Assembly: GCA_944472155.2 (NCBI GenBank)
Contig: OX235271.1
Span: forward strand, 91,153,256-91,217,255
Reading direction: 5' to 3'
Length of the DNA stretch: 64,000 nt
From: Trichobilharzia szidati
Lineage: Eukaryota > Platyhelminthes > Trematoda > Strigeidida > Schistosomatidae
How positions within the stretch are numbered: position 1 is the first letter of the stretch; each line of letters starts with the position of its first letter. The notes under the pieces were generated by a model. It worked only from the letters and a program-made list of their open reading frames with translations. It was not told where the DNA came from and ran no database searches. Shown in pieces: positions 38,801 to 51,224 of this stretch. The position numbers and the translations under genes were made by a program.

Positions 38801-41524
38801 ATTGTTCATTATATGATAGAGATTATTTCTCTCACCATAGGTTTCCTAAAGTTTTCTTTTCGTTAGCCTTCAAATTTGACTGGTTTCTTTGATTTTCATC
38901 ATTTACTAACACTTGTTTTTATTGTGGAATCTTTTAGCTGGCTTGAGATCCTAGTTATGTTCAGAGCACACCAACGATAATCTCCTTGCATCTTTCGGTT
39001 AGGAGTGAGCTGTGGGAAGTTGTTGATAGTTGCTATCATTTATCAATAACTTTTACCACCGTCTCTACAGCAGACTACATATGTCGAAAGACTTTCTTAA
39101 AAAGAGGATCTCGGTCATTCAAACATGTGTTTTGTTGTTTAAATTACATACTTCATCTTTCCATCAGTAAACTGGGCAATTTAAAGCTTCACAGCCACTT
39201 CTCCTCTAATTCCGTTCATTTGAAGACATATATGGTAATGCATTGTTGAGTAGTCGGAGCCCAGGCAAGTATTTCAGAAGGAGTGGCAATCTCTCTCCGT
39301 TAATATATTATGGCTAGGTGGTCTATTTATATAAATCGTTGGCTTGGTGTTAATTTTTGGCAAGCAAGATTATATCTTATCTTATATTTGAAATTAGTAT
39401 TGGCAAAGAACAGTTAGTTATCTGAATAGAATCGTAAACGACTATCGCCGTTATGTATTCGTTGACATGGGATCCCGAAATCTTCTCCAGAATACGTTCC
39501 TGACTAGAAAAGTTCTTATTTCCTGAACACTAAAGCCACCTGCTAAAGTGACTATATCACAACATTTACGTTTTAAAGCAAACTAGACAGCTTTTGACAA
39601 AAAAAATTCTTTACTTCGTTAGAACCTCAGTTGAAATAGAGGGAGATTATGAAAAGTCATCGACAGATTCGCCTTTGTTGTTATAGTACCGTTCAACAGA
39701 ATATTGGACTGAACGTAGAAATACACCAAGTTTTCTGATTTTCTCCCTAGCGCTCAATACTCTGTCTACACCAGCGTAAGTCAAAATGCAAACGAGATGA
39801 AAACTTTCCTAAAATCTGTAAATTAAGTTTTGCGGATTCATCATGCTGACTAGATGAGGTTAAGTAAATAATCATACCTGGGTGTTGTATGCGTTTATCG
39901 GAGACAAAAATCACCCACAGTTGTGGATGTGAGTGTTCTCGCTAGTGAGGCCTCTTCTCCCACGCGGCATATGGTTTAGACGTTGAAAGTTTCAATTTGA
40001 ATTTGGCCACGTGGTTTTAAGAGGCTAGGCGAAATATTTTTCTAGCTTCGGTTCCTACCAAGGATCACAGAATTAAGAGAAGGTGAGGGGCAGTCGAAAG
40101 AAAACCAGAGGTTGAAGGTGGATGACAAACGGGAATGTAATGTATGCTTAAGACAGTATGTGGGTGGTGATATATTCCAGAGTGTCCGTATCATGGAAGT
40201 TGATTTCTTCTGAAAATTTCTAAAATCGAGACAGCATTAGTGTTATGTGACCGCAAAGCACAGAGGACAGCTGCTTAAGACCAGTAACACGTTGCCTGTT
40301 TCTAGGGGTTTTTGAGATTTGTCCACATTAAGATCTTACTGTAGTTTATAGGCCTCCATAGTCAGAACTGAAAGCAGCATGGACAATCTGCTTACCATCT
40401 GACAAAGACACTTCACTGCTGTTACTTTCCTGCCCACACGTAAAGTAGCGTAAAAAGGTATTTTTCTTTGTTTAATCTAACTGTTATCCAAACAACGTTT
40501 CTGGCTAAGTGCGCCATTTCGATATGTACACATGACCAATAATTAAATGTAGCAGTTCTACATAAACATATACATCAATCACCAGTTTCATATTAACTTC
40601 AGTTATAAAAGTCAGTCCTTATCCAGCTGCCCTGGTGATCAATGTTTCAAAACTAAGGTAGAAAACCACTGAAGCATGTAATATGTATGGACAAACAGTT
40701 CATGTACCGGAGTTTTTTATTTGTTGATACAGATGTTATATTCTACAGAAAAGTCCTGTTACTAGGTTATACAAACGAAGGATAACTTTTCATAATGACA
40801 CGATCAGAAGATGCTTGCACTTTTCTAACCCATAGACTATCAAGACCTTATTTTATAACTAGAAGTAACACAAACCGGAAATTATTTGTTCAATTAATTA
40901 ATAACACTCAGTTTTGACAATATTTTTTCGACACACTTAAGACATTAAAATATTTAGGAAATGCAAGTACAACTGGATAGTTTAGTCAATGTTCACCAAT
41001 TTTTACACACTTGTTTTTATACAAATTAGGACACATCCTTCTTATCTATTAGTATTTTTTTAGTTGAAATTGAATAATCTTTAGGCGCCATATAACACTT
41101 ACAATATTGTATATACTTGTTGCCAGATATGCGAGCATCTTAACCTCCATATATCTTTCATATAAAACTAAAATGTCCTTATACTGTATGATTGAGGTGA
41201 AGTAAACACATTTAAACAATGTTCATTATCCAGTTAATTAAAAAGTAGGCCATGTGAATGTTTAGTTACAAATTAAATTAGGTTTTACATAATTAAACGT
41301 ATATATATATCGATATAGTTTGATTACTCGTTCACAGTAAAATGGTCATCATAGTTAATTAAACCCATTAATTTATATGATTTGATTCGTAAACATTCTA
41401 AATGGAGGTCATTTCTATAGAACAAACAATCAGATATTTCAGTGTCGTATATTTTAATGGTAGTAGTAATAATAAGCGGCTTATTTCATTAGAATTTATG
41501 AATCTACTGTACAAGTTTCCTAAT
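38801..41524. other. No gene supported; RTE-B may continue to about 39250
   Basis: 38800-39250 could be further decayed RTE sequence. Beyond that nothing is recognised. Confidence 0.35.
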
Positions 41525-41745
41525 GGGGTTCAGTTGTTTTTTTATTCAAGCCAGAGGCTTGAATTAACGGGATGGGGTTTCTGGCCTCTTACCCAACCTT
41601 TCCTCTTTAACAGTCTTATTACTGGCTTAGGGAGGTAAAGGAGTGCGTTAGCCTGTGGTTGATCCCCGAACCACATGCGTGGTTGGTGGGCATCCTACCT
41701 CTGTGCCACCGACGCAATGGGATTCAGTAGTTGAGACTTACTTGC
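41525..41745 (-). mobile_element. SINE-gamma copy, minus strand
   Basis: Minus strand: head tgcgtcggtggcacag, then ggtaggatgcccacc; B-box-like tggttcggggatcaacc (about 41675-41658); then aaaggttgggtaagagg and cagaaaccccatcccgtt, which match the RTE-A 5'-UTR block at 25751-25781. It ends in a short cttgaa-containing tail near 41550. Confidence 0.6.
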
Positions 41746-42173
41746 TGATGTATAAGAATATAGATGAATTAGACACTATCAGTCATCTTTTTGTTGTCAG
41801 GTTTATTGTTGTATATACACCTTCGGCAACTGTCTTTCCAATAGTAGTTATCAAATAGCAGATACACTAGGTTAATTGTCACAAGTTTTCTTTGATATCT
41901 CTTGCTGAATTGGAATTGCGTTTCGAAAATATAAACCTGTATGCAATAACTGTTATAGTTTGTGTAGATTTCGTCGCGTAAATCAAATCCAAAGGAAAAT
42001 AAAAACAAAAGTTTATGCCGGAGTTTTTTAAGGAAATGGACTTGCATGCTTAGTCGTTCATTTATGCAATTCAATACCATTTTCCAGCATTTTTATTAAA
42101 ATACACTTCTGCGAAATTTGATGTGAACAGCGTAGTGATATAATTGGTCAACTTACCTTGTATATTACTTTAA

Positions 42174-43110
42174 TACTATTATTCCCTGCGATTCCAAATG
42201 GAACATGTGGCTTCAGTAGCACATTGCCAGTTCGTCTTTTTCTCTGCAGTCCTCTTTAACTTTCACCACGTCTGCCCATAAACCACTACTTCCTCTTCAT
42301 AAAAACCCGCAAACGTCATCCTCGGAGCAACTCCATAGTCATCTTTTCCCGTTTGAATTCCACTAGAGGATTTGACGTGTGGTGTTATCTGACGGTCTTC
42401 TCAACCTTTGCCCAATGCATTTCCACCTTCGGCATATTTGTTGAGGGACACGTTCTTAATTAGTTCGCTGTCAGAGTCAGAGTTTCTTGTTGCTATTCCT
42501 CCCTGATCATTTGATAATCAGCTTGTAACCATCGAAGATATCTGTTGATGAAAATCTGCAGTAGCCTGTCGGAAATGCTTTGCGTGACGCATCAGGTGTC
42601 TGACCTATATACGACTGACTTCATATTAGTGTTGAACATCCGAAATTTGTTCTTTATGCTGAGCGCAGCAGATTTCCACGCTGATTTCAAATTGCTAAAG
42701 TTCTACCTTGTCTTCATGATTCTGTTTCCGACATTCCTAATTGTGCCACCTTTAGTTATGAGGGTGGTGCGTAGGTTGCTGACAGAGGTGACTTCCTACA
42801 GATCTCCCCTGCTGATAGTGACTGCTGCTCTTTGTTTTTGGTTGTTTATCTTCATATCCTGTGTCTACTGTATGTTCACTTGATTTCCTGCCTTTGCTAC
42901 TTCTTCTGCCAACTAGTTGGTTTTCGACAGGGAGTCTCTGAGCTTGTGTGATACCAGGCATAAATCATCCGTGAAATTCTAATCTTCCGGAGTCTTCTTA
43001 CCCGTACAACGTATTCCTGTTTTCTCGTTCCCTGCGATCTGCTGTATAATCCAATCTATCACAATGAGGAATATCATCAGCGACTGTAAGCAGCTTTGTC
43101 TTACCTTATA
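42174..43110 (-). mobile_element. RTE-A 3' fragment, RT C-terminus and tail
   Basis: Minus strand. From about 43100 it shows the GVRQGC-like end and the EDLDFADD-like region (about 42985, with changes), a KL...LVEEVAK region, YLGS-like and linker sequence to 42540, and the eroded C-terminus. The tail is gaagccacatgttccat near 42215-42199 and an (ATT)-like end at 42170-42182. Frameshifted; not functional. Confidence 0.7.
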
Positions 43111-43189
43111 TACACATTTTGAAATGTATTTTGGTGGCAGTTTACCCGAATATCATTACTCACATTCACCCATACGTTACAAACCTATT

Positions 43190-45300
43190 TAGAAAAAACA
43201 GTAGATTAAACGAAGAAATATATTCCTTTTCAATTAATTTCTCTTCATCGGCTCTACACTGATATATTGTTTTTTCATCAAAATGTTTTACCAGTCAAGT
43301 GGTTATTTTAGTTAATCAGTTTTAAGCACAGGAGGGTGAAATTAAGAGGTTAAATGTCATCAAAACAATTAAATAATAGATTTTAGTAACAAGATATCCA
43401 AGTTTTAAAGGAAATGTGAAAATTAATTACCGTATTCGAGATAAGTTGATTCTTAGGCGTTGGCGACAATCTATTACGTAATCAAGAAATCTGTAAAATA
43501 GCAATGATGACTAAGAAGAATAGGATGACTTAGAAGAGTTACCTAAAATATAAACAAGCTAATAGAATTAGTTAGAAGTGTAAAAATTAACAGAGTCAAA
43601 AGGTAGTTACAATGAGAAGGGAAAAAGGTGTTTTTAAAAACTTAATACATATTATGTAGTTGGCCATGGCAAAGAAAGGCGCTGCACAAATTTCTTTTAA
43701 ACAAACAGATTTAGCTTGTTCAGATGAATTCCGATTGCCTCTGCTGTATTTAAAAATCGTAATCGTGAACAATGCGTAGAGATTGAATGATATACGATAA
43801 ATAACTTTAAAACCTATTTGATTATGTTCCTAATTACCGGTTTTTACTGCTTTCGCCAGTGAACAGTAATTGCTCAATAAGTATGGACACATAACTGTAG
43901 AATATGAAGAAGTCGTCGGAAATTCAATTTAGTTATTTTTCATATTCTGAACCAATATACCTCTGGAGCAGATTTGCTGTCAACAGGTCTTATTCTGTTG
44001 ACACCTTATTTGTAGTGAGGTAGAGAAAAGCATGGGTACAGAATAATATGGCTCCTTTATATTTGGTTGGTAATCGTCAATTGCGGATAGCCTATAGCAT
44101 TAAAAAACCCAGTTATTATACATTCGTAAAATAGATTTTGTTTACCATCATGAGTCAGTCCTCCAGCAAGGAATGTTGTAAGCAATTCATAGTGAAATAA
44201 AACATAAGAATGATATTATTATTTATAATTGTTACTATACATAATTGATCAGAGAGGAGTCTCTCAATAAGAATGAACAAATTTATTGTAAAAGTAATTA
44301 CACATCCGTAGTAATTGCATAATCAGAAAAATAAAAAAGAGTGATTAGAACACGTAAGATTGATTATCGAACAGAACACAAAAATATTAGGCGGTAAGTT
44401 TTATTTCAATAATAAGTTTAATTACACATATTTCCTCAGCACAGTGCGAAACAGAAGTCTTCGTTTGGGAAGTATCTCCTATTATTCGATATAAACTGTC
44501 CAGTATCTAAATGACGTCACATTTTAATTCTTTCACATTTCAAGCTAATAGAACTGTACGCTCACATCCAAAGTTATCCGGTATCATAAACTGGAACAAA
44601 TAATATCTGCATGGTTATTAGTGAATGAGTGAACTCACCTCCTCTTTTTGTTGTAAATAGAGTCAATCCCTACAACTGATTATGTAAATATGTCTGTTGA
44701 TGTCATAAGATAGTCGTTAGTGGATTTTAGATTTCTTCGTCCGAATGTGACTACATCAGCTTCCCAGTGAATTCAGCTGAGAGACTTCATTACGAATCGA
44801 CATATCTAAAGGTGACGCAGATTAAATTCACTGCTACCAAGCAATAATAATAATTCATTTATATAAATTAGGCATTTACATGATTAACGCGCATTATCAT
44901 ATATGAAGCATAGAACGCGATAGCGTTTATCCTCGTCCAAAAGAGTCACCAGGGTAACAGAAGTCTCACGATGGATTCTTTTTAAAAGCATTGTTCAGGT
45001 ATCAATTGCTTTATTACGACACCCTCAAAAAACTGAAGAAGATTTTGAGTGTCTTCTCCTTTAATTAATTTGAATGCTCCTAACCCGTTAACTTGGTATT
45101 CTTTATCTATCAGGTGTTTAGTAATTGACGAGTTTAAACAATTTCGTCCCTTTACTCGAAGGCCTTTTGTTGCATGTTCAAAGAATTTGACATAGGCTCT
45201 TCTTTATTTTCTCCTAGTTTAACTGCCCGCACTGCTCCGCAACATATGATAGGTACTTTCCAGTCTTCGGTTGTGTCAACGAGCAGGATATTCGTGATGA
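43190..45300 (-). mobile_element. PLE relic with flanking repeat, minus strand
   Basis: 44930-45300 parallels 13800-14040 in the same orientation: agtcaccagggtaac at 44945 against ggtcaccagaataac at 13800, tatcaggtgtttagtaattg at 45109 against 13946. It contains the region just after the GIY-YIG module. 43205-43260 and 44035-44090 resemble the repeat at 13352. The middle is unassigned AT-rich DNA, so more than one insertion may be present. Confidence 0.5.
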
Positions 45301-46439
45301 TTCCAGCTATTTCTTCTTCTCATTATTTCACCAATCTTTTTTCTGTTTGCTTGTGAATCCATGATCCGTTTATTATAATTAAGGAAATACTGATACTGAA
45401 ACAACCAGTCTCCTAAATCCAAATACCAGTGTTGACTAAATGGGTTTACTGATTTCCGAAATTTAAGAATCACTTTCCCACAACCATTTTAGACAGCTTT
45501 TTTTCAAAGAATCACTCACTCTTTAGGACAGCAAATACTTCCTACTTTCTGAATACATAACTGTTATAAGTCCATATAACGCTAATGTGTATATTAATTC
45601 TAAAATGGTTTTTTTCAATTTAATTCTTCGGCAATTAAACACTTTTTGTGAACATAAATATGTCTATCAATCAATCATCATCTTCATGTTGTTGTTGTTT
45701 TATAAACCCGATTTTCCCAGCAAAGAGAATCTGGAACTAGAACAGAACAACAGCTGCTTCTTAAATGAAGATATTTTAGTGTTATTCATGTATTTTCTTT
45801 TCCTTTGTTTTCTTAAAATGCTTTTGAAAGAGCATAAATCAATAAAGAATCTCGGTAACTGATGTCTTTATCCATGCCTAATAAACATAATAATCCCCTT
45901 TTATTACTATGTAATATTTTTTTCAAAAAAGAAATATGTCAAACAAATAGAGCATCACAAAGCTTCCATATACTAAAAGGAAAAATGAATAAGCGAGGTA
46001 TGCACAATTTTCCAGGCCAGATTCAGTATCAACGCTAAATATTGCAAGTTCTTAGTTAATACGTCTTGAATAGGTATGCTTAGAGAATGAATGTAGTATG
46101 TCCGTATTTTTGATTAAAAAAAGTAGGAATTCTGTTTGTGGTTAATCCCTCTCTTTTTCTTTCTTTTATTAATTCATCATTTTAATTAAATAGAAATATT
46201 GAGAAAATCCTGTCTCATGTGATATTGCTGGGTTTTTGTTTTTAATCCAACATTTTAGTGAATATTTAGCAAAGTAGAAAAATGAAGATTATTATTAACG
46301 TGAGCAACATAGTAACTGTTTGTGCTTCGCTTGAGATTTATATCTTAGCGAATTTCATTAGTTTCATTTAATTCAATTTTAGATTTTCCCGTCGATTGAT
46401 TGAACCGAAGTGCTCGGTCTTGGATTGACATTAAACAAT
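45301..46439. other. No supported feature
   Basis: Contains a 91-codon Leu/Phe-rich frame at 45587-45862 that looks like chance AT-rich translation. Confidence 0.4.
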
Positions 46440-46650
46440 AATTAATATGACCCGTTGCACAAGAGGTGGCTCTTGTGTCCCAAGTGGTCTAGTGGAAAAC
46501 GCTTTGGCGTTTGAAACTAAGGGCACTGGGTTCGAGCATCGGTGGGAACATCATCACTCACTGCGGAATGCAGGTACATCCAGTTGACGAGTCCCAAATA
46601 GGACGAAATGCGCATCCTGGATTATATTGCTAGTCAACATCCCCCAATTG
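46440..46650 (+). mobile_element. SINE-alpha (Sm-alpha-like) retroposon copy
   Basis: The tRNA-like head has a perfect A box TGGTCTAGTGG (46484-46494) and a B-box-like gggttcgagcat (46528-46539, one base off consensus). This is followed by ggcgtttgaa spacing and a hammerhead module at 46571-46622, then a gctagtcaacatccccc tail. The layout (tRNA head, then hammerhead) is that of the schistosome Sm-alpha family. A second copy, minus strand, is at 59188-59350. Confidence 0.8.
46578..46622 (+). ncRNA. Hammerhead ribozyme motif of the Sm-alpha SINE, C3-to-U variant
   Basis: Stem I ATCCAG (46578-46583) pairs perfectly with CTGGAT (46617-46622). The core reads TTGACGA (46584-46590) where CUGANGA is required, so C3 is U. 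Stem II is GTCC/GGAC (46591-46594 with 46601-46604), then GAAA (46605-46608). Stem III is minimal (TG/CA, 2-nt loop). The cleavage triplet is AUC, with the expected cut after 46616. Known biochemistry of the C3-G8 pair predicts severe loss of activity. Confidence 0.8.
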
Positions 46651-47564
46651 AAATCCATTAATTTCACTTAGATGAAGTAATCATTTACAATATATTTGAC
46701 TATATGCATTTAACCAGGTCACTACGTAAAAGTAGGACTATATTTCATGATGTGACTCATTCCTGTCAAACAGGAGTATGTTCGAAATTCCTTCGATTCT
46801 ATCTGCCTTCAGTGGATGAACACTTTCTGTAACGAAATTCTAATGCAGCTCCTGGCATAAGTATTCGACTAATTTATGCTTCATATTATATGTGAGATGT
46901 TAAAGTTATCATTGTATCTAATGTGTGCTCACCCATTTTCGCATTTCTCCGAGGAAAACTCCTCTTTACTCATCTTCTCCAGTTAAGGAATTTCTGATAA
47001 TATTTCAATAGATTTTTAACTTCCATCTTGGTATAAATTTTAGCTGGGATTGAAATGAGTCTACAAGATCAAATCTGTTACAACTTTTGTTTGAAATTAG
47101 TGTTAAGAAATTATATAATTACTATGTGGTTATATGCGGTGAATTGCAGTTAAGTAACTGTGTTTTTAAATCTCACTGCTTTCAGTCGTCACAGGATTAC
47201 ATTTCTCGGAATCCCAGCATTGCTTTGACAAATCAGTAGTTGTTTTGATTCAGTGTTCGTCTATTATCACAATCTAGTTAGTATTCTGATACCTGTTATC
47301 TGTTGGTTGGCTGGGTAGCTGTTAAACTGTTACTGTTGCATATGTATAATTGCCTTGATAAATTTTGGAAAACGAAACAGGGCAAATTTCAGTATACAAC
47401 GATGAGAACTTGTAAATTAAAATGAAATCATTTGATATTATATTTTTGCATTATATGACTGTTATCATTCCATTAGTTGCCGAGTAGAAAATCAGCCTTC
47501 AGCAGCACATCTCCACACCTTTCAATTCGTCGACTATATACAAGATATCAAAGTATCTAACAAA
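46651..47564. other. No supported feature
   Basis: AT-rich, no coding signal. Confidence 0.4.
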
Positions 47565-48620
47565 AATATGCTTTTTTTGACACTGAGTCACTATTTATCA
47601 ACGTTCCACTCATAAAAACTGTCTGTCACATTTGTCAATATATAGACGAAAACCATCTGAACATAGGATTACCGACAACTTGGTTAAAAGGACTACTACG
47701 GAGATGTACACTTAATGTAAAATTTGCATTCAACGATGTTATTTGCAGACAACAAGATGGGATGTCAATGGGATCTCCAATTAGCCCATTGCTAGCAGAC
47801 AGCTTCATGGCGAACCTCGAAAACAGCCCACTCAAATCAACTATTGATAACTTCCAATTGTATGCTAGATATGTGGACGACATCTTTATTATCTGTGATG
47901 ATGGTCACGATCTTAATCAGGTACTACAAATACTCAACAAATGCCATTCCGCAGCTCTGATACCCTGGAAGAAGAACTACCCTTCTTGAAAGAAATCTTC
48001 ATACAAAACGGTTATCCACCAAGATTCATAAATAAAAACATCAAACAGAAAATCCAAAAGCAAGGGACGCCATCCGTTCCAAAAAGATACTTTATATGAA
48101 CCTCAACCATCCAGCGTGGCTGCAGAAAGGAATTAGTGGCCGTATAAGGAGTGCAGTAGTCGAACATCTCGTCACCACTGGTCACTCCACCTCAACAAAC
48201 GCCTCCTTCAAGGTAATCTAAAAAGTGAAGAAAAACCTGCCAAAGACAATATGTTTCCGTCTTCTTTGGATTGCAGAAGCCCTAGCCATTCATTTAGAAC
48301 AACCAGAACTATGCACACAAAAGAAATTATTGAACCACTTCTACTATCACAGTAACAACTCTGTTGATTTGGCTTAATTTTCGCCTTTTTTTTGGTTTTT
48401 TAACTACTTGAAACTCTTGTATTCCTTCACAAATCTTGTGTAATTCCGTATTTTATTTTGTTTCTACGTTCACCCTGAGCACAACTCTTTCATCAAGCTT
48501 TTCACGTTATTACGTAACTCCTGTTTAACAATCGTTTGTGACAACTCATAACTTTTAATACTACACTCTTGTATCAACATCCAATTCCTCTGAACGTTAC
48601 TGCTCCAAAATCTAACTAAT
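47565..48620 (+). mobile_element. PLE relic, RT core, truncated endonuclease and 3' UTR
   Basis: Plus strand. Readable from about 47590: HICQYIDENHLNIGLP, then NVKFAFNDVICRQQDG, MGSPISPLLADSFM (47768-47809) and catalytic YVDD (47870-47881). Then, in other frames, NGYPPRFINKNIKQ (48009-48050), and after a deletion GRIRSAVVEHLVTTGHS (48142-48192) with NASFKVI. The RT catalytic motifs are intact, but frameshifts at about 47955 and beyond kill it. The T-rich 3' region 48360-48620 parallels 62030-62230. Confidence 0.75.
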
Positions 48621-48759
48621 TCTCACCACCTTAGTTACAACAACCGCAACCAGTTGTATTTTCCCTTGAAAAACTTAACGTACACACACAAACAAAATAA
48701 CCATATGAGTTTGTGATTGTACAGCCGTGAAAATGAATTTGCTGAAAAGAGACTCTTCG

Positions 48760-49090
48760 GTGAATTACTGACATTTCCATTTCACCCTATTTTCTGCAGT
48801 CACCTTTGGCTGGATCCCCAACTGGCGGCAGGCCTTCATAATTTTTGGGTACGACCTCAATGTCACCTAAATTTGGGTTTCACTCAAGCCATAACCTGGT
48901 GTCTGATGTCAGTTAGCAATCTCCTCAGCATCTTTCCTATCCATATCCATTTATCTTCGGCATAATTGTTTGACAACGGTATATTAGTTGATTAGTTTTC
49001 AAAATTCCTTTTTGCTTGTCTTTTTTAGCCTTCTGCTCTTCAGTATCAAGTCAGAGAAGGTAGTTGTTGACGGAAGTCTGCAGCATGTTG
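48760..49090 (-). mobile_element. RTE-A 3' fragment, strongly decayed
   Basis: Minus strand. cctatccatatccatttatc at 48938 parallels gtccaatccatctcc in the 52750 copy, and 48895-48930 parallels the region around gatgtcaccca. Only the C-terminal coding part is covered. Confidence 0.5.
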
Positions 49091-49814
49091 GATATATATT
49101 CAGTGGCACACTCCCTGCTTTGTTAAAAATGTTATTATCGCTTTTATGAATATTTTGTGTTTTGATTTCGCTTGAACAAAATAACTGGTTAAGTACAATT
49201 AGTTGCATCTGCTATATCTATAATGCGCGTGATCTTATTAGTTAAGTGTCGTATTATTTCGTAATGTGATTTATATTATGAAATGTTATTGTTTATATGT
49301 ACGCACATTTTTATTCTCACTCTTAAATAACCTTCAGTAATAATTAAAATCATATTTAAATGTAATTTTCTTCGTCTCAAGGGAAACATATTTCATAATA
49401 ATTGCTTCCCTTGAATTAGATGACCGGAATTATTTCAAAAAACTGAACATGTTATCAGTTCACTTAGTGAGATAGAATTGATAAGTCTGATATCAAACAT
49501 CACATTTTTATGGCGTTGTGCTTGCTCAGTGCGTTCCACCTTAACATTTTTATGTAGCTCTTATCAAGGGGCTAATTCAGACTTGTCGTATGTCATAGGA
49601 AAATGTACAATCATGATGTCACTTATTTCTAACTGACGGTCTGCTAACAAATTTTCCAAACAGCATGATGTGTCATATTTAATTACTTGTTTACGTAGTT
49701 TAAGAACAATTTGTATTCACGTGCATTGCTTTGATGGCTTTCGACATACCACTTGGAATGTTTAGAAGGGGAGATACGGCGCCGGCTGAAAGATGTTTAA
49801 ATCAAAAAATATTC
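49091..49814. other. No supported feature
   Basis: No coding signal or repeat recognised. Confidence 0.4.
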
Positions 49815-50045
49815 CGTTCATGATACGTATGGAATAGACCATAGGGCTTCAAGCTTAAGCTTAAAAGTTTCCGGAACAGGGGTTTTATTTTAACGGTTTG
49901 GGATTGCTAGCCTTGCGCCCAACCTTATCTCTTTACTGGTCTTAGTACAGACTTAGAGGGGCTTAGAAGTGCGTCGGTTGGAGGTCGAACCCCGGAACAT
50001 TTGCGTGATCGGTGAGCTTCTAGCACTGAACTACTTACGCATCAC
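49815..50045 (-). mobile_element. SINE-gamma copy, minus strand
   Basis: Minus strand: head gatgcgtaagtagttcag, with cagtgctagaagctcacc, and B box ggggttcgacctcc (about 49998-49985). Then ggttgggcgcaaggctagca and atcccaaaccgttaaaa (49927-49890), matching the RTE-A 5'-UTR block. Next ctgttccggaaactttt, parallel to ctgctacagaaacttc in RTE-A. Finally cttgaagccctatgg (49856-49842), the RTE-A 3' end. Confidence 0.7.
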
Positions 50046-50234
50046 CGATCATGATAAACTGAAAATTAATAATTTAACAGGAGATTCTATATAAGGAGTA
50101 GATAAAAACTTGCTGAAAATTCTATTCCGTTTAAAAACGTTTTGCTCAGAATCAAGCTACCGCAATATTATTATTATGAAATTTGCTATGAAAATAAAAA
50201 CAATAGAGGTTTTCAAGTATTTGTTTTGTAGGGA

Positions 50235-50580
50235 TTTTGATTGATTGGTTGCAGGATTTCATCAAAAGCTAACATCAGTCAGAGAACCATTCAAAAACCT
50301 AGTAGTACTCGGCAGCTGTTTTGCTAGTCTAGTTTGGGTCTCCTCTCCAGTACGTACCCACCACCAGGGTTCAAACCCTGGACCGTCTGGTTACAAGGTG
50401 AGCAAGCTGGTAGACACTAAAGCCACTGGGACTCGATCCAATGGCCAGCCCATGAATTCTAACTTCTGCCGATTCATGACATAATGCGATCACTTCGCAA
50501 TGTCTTCTTCGATGAGTTGCTGCCTCACCTTCAACCTGCTGCACTCTACTGGTCATGGCTTCCCACTAAAACCGAAGGTT
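50235..50580 (-). mobile_element. SINE-beta copy, minus strand
   Basis: Minus strand: cactggg-type head with ccttgtaaccagacggtcc, B-box-like gggtttgaaccc (50380-50369), a hammerhead-like region (50347-50290) with a decayed core, and the tail ttgaatggttctctgactga. The outer part (50440-50580) parallels 4780-4870. Confidence 0.7.
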
Positions 50581-50708
50581 AACTGCCTTGGGTCCCAATG
50601 GCTTAATGGTCTACGGTCTCGCCTTGTAACCAGAAGGTCAACGGGCTAGAACCTCACTGGTGGGTACATACTGACGAAGAGTTCCAAACTGATAGGATCC
50701 CACACACT

Positions 50709-51112
50709 TTGTTATTGTTCAATTATCTTAACGACTGTTAATCTCGCATAAGTGGTATATCATCATTCCCACGCATTTTGTTATTGACTATTATGACCAA
50801 TTATTTCAAATACTGTTAGCTGTCTGTATTGGTTGTAAAAATGTATAAATACCATTTCCCAAATAAGTTTAGTTGTCGTTGTTGTAGTCGTCGTCGTCGT
50901 CGTAGTCGTAGTTGTTGTACTACAATACACAGTCACAGACCAGACTTTGTCTTTTGATATTTACGTGGTTCGCTGAGTCGGAAGGTACCAGAAGCAGATA
51001 GGCATATTAGTCAGGCGCAGACAGAACAAGGCAACAACGTTCCTCATCTAATTCCGACCACAGTTACAACAAATTGGCGACGCGTTTACCTCAATTCATT
51101 ACGGTTATAACA
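50709..51112 (+). mobile_element. LTR-like insertion inside a SINE-beta copy (about 0.4 kb)
   Basis: Starts (T)TGTTAT and ends ATAACA (inverted). A TATA-like tgtataaata is at 50840-50849, followed by a GTC/GTT-rich tract and later ttggcgacg (51074-51082). Flanking cacact (50703-50708) and caaact (51113-51118) could be a short TSD with one mismatch. This fits a solo LTR of a gypsy- or BEL-type element. Alternatively the LTR ends at 51071 (...CAACA) and ttggcgac is the start of the internal region. No coding. Confidence 0.5.
50876..50933 (+). repeat. GTC/GTT/GTA trinucleotide microsatellite
   Basis: Runs of gtcgtcgtcgtcgtag within a gttgtt background, inside the LTR-like insertion. Confidence 0.85.
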
Positions 51113-51224
51113 CAAACTAGGACGAAACAGCTGTGCAATACTCTCATATTTTCCCAATGGTTCTCTAACTGATGTCAGCCGATAATTGAGATTCCTCAGT
51201 ACACAGCTAATTAGAGAAATCCAA

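Larger units (their letters stand above)
50581..51190 (+). mobile_element. SINE-beta copy split by an LTR-like insertion
   Basis: Left half 50581-50708: A box TGGCTTAATGG (50599-50609), ttgtaaccagaaggtc, B box eroded (gggctagaacctc), and the 5' half of the hammerhead region. Right half 51113-51190: aactaggacgaaacagctg (GAAA box) and ccaatggttctctaactg tail. The two halves are contiguous in other copies, so 50709-51112 is an insertion. Confidence 0.7.

Noticed and set aside
45587..45862. 91-codon hydrophobic frame resembling a membrane protein
   Set aside because: Phe/Leu/Ile/Tyr-rich content is expected from AT-rich DNA; no promoter, splice or homology support.
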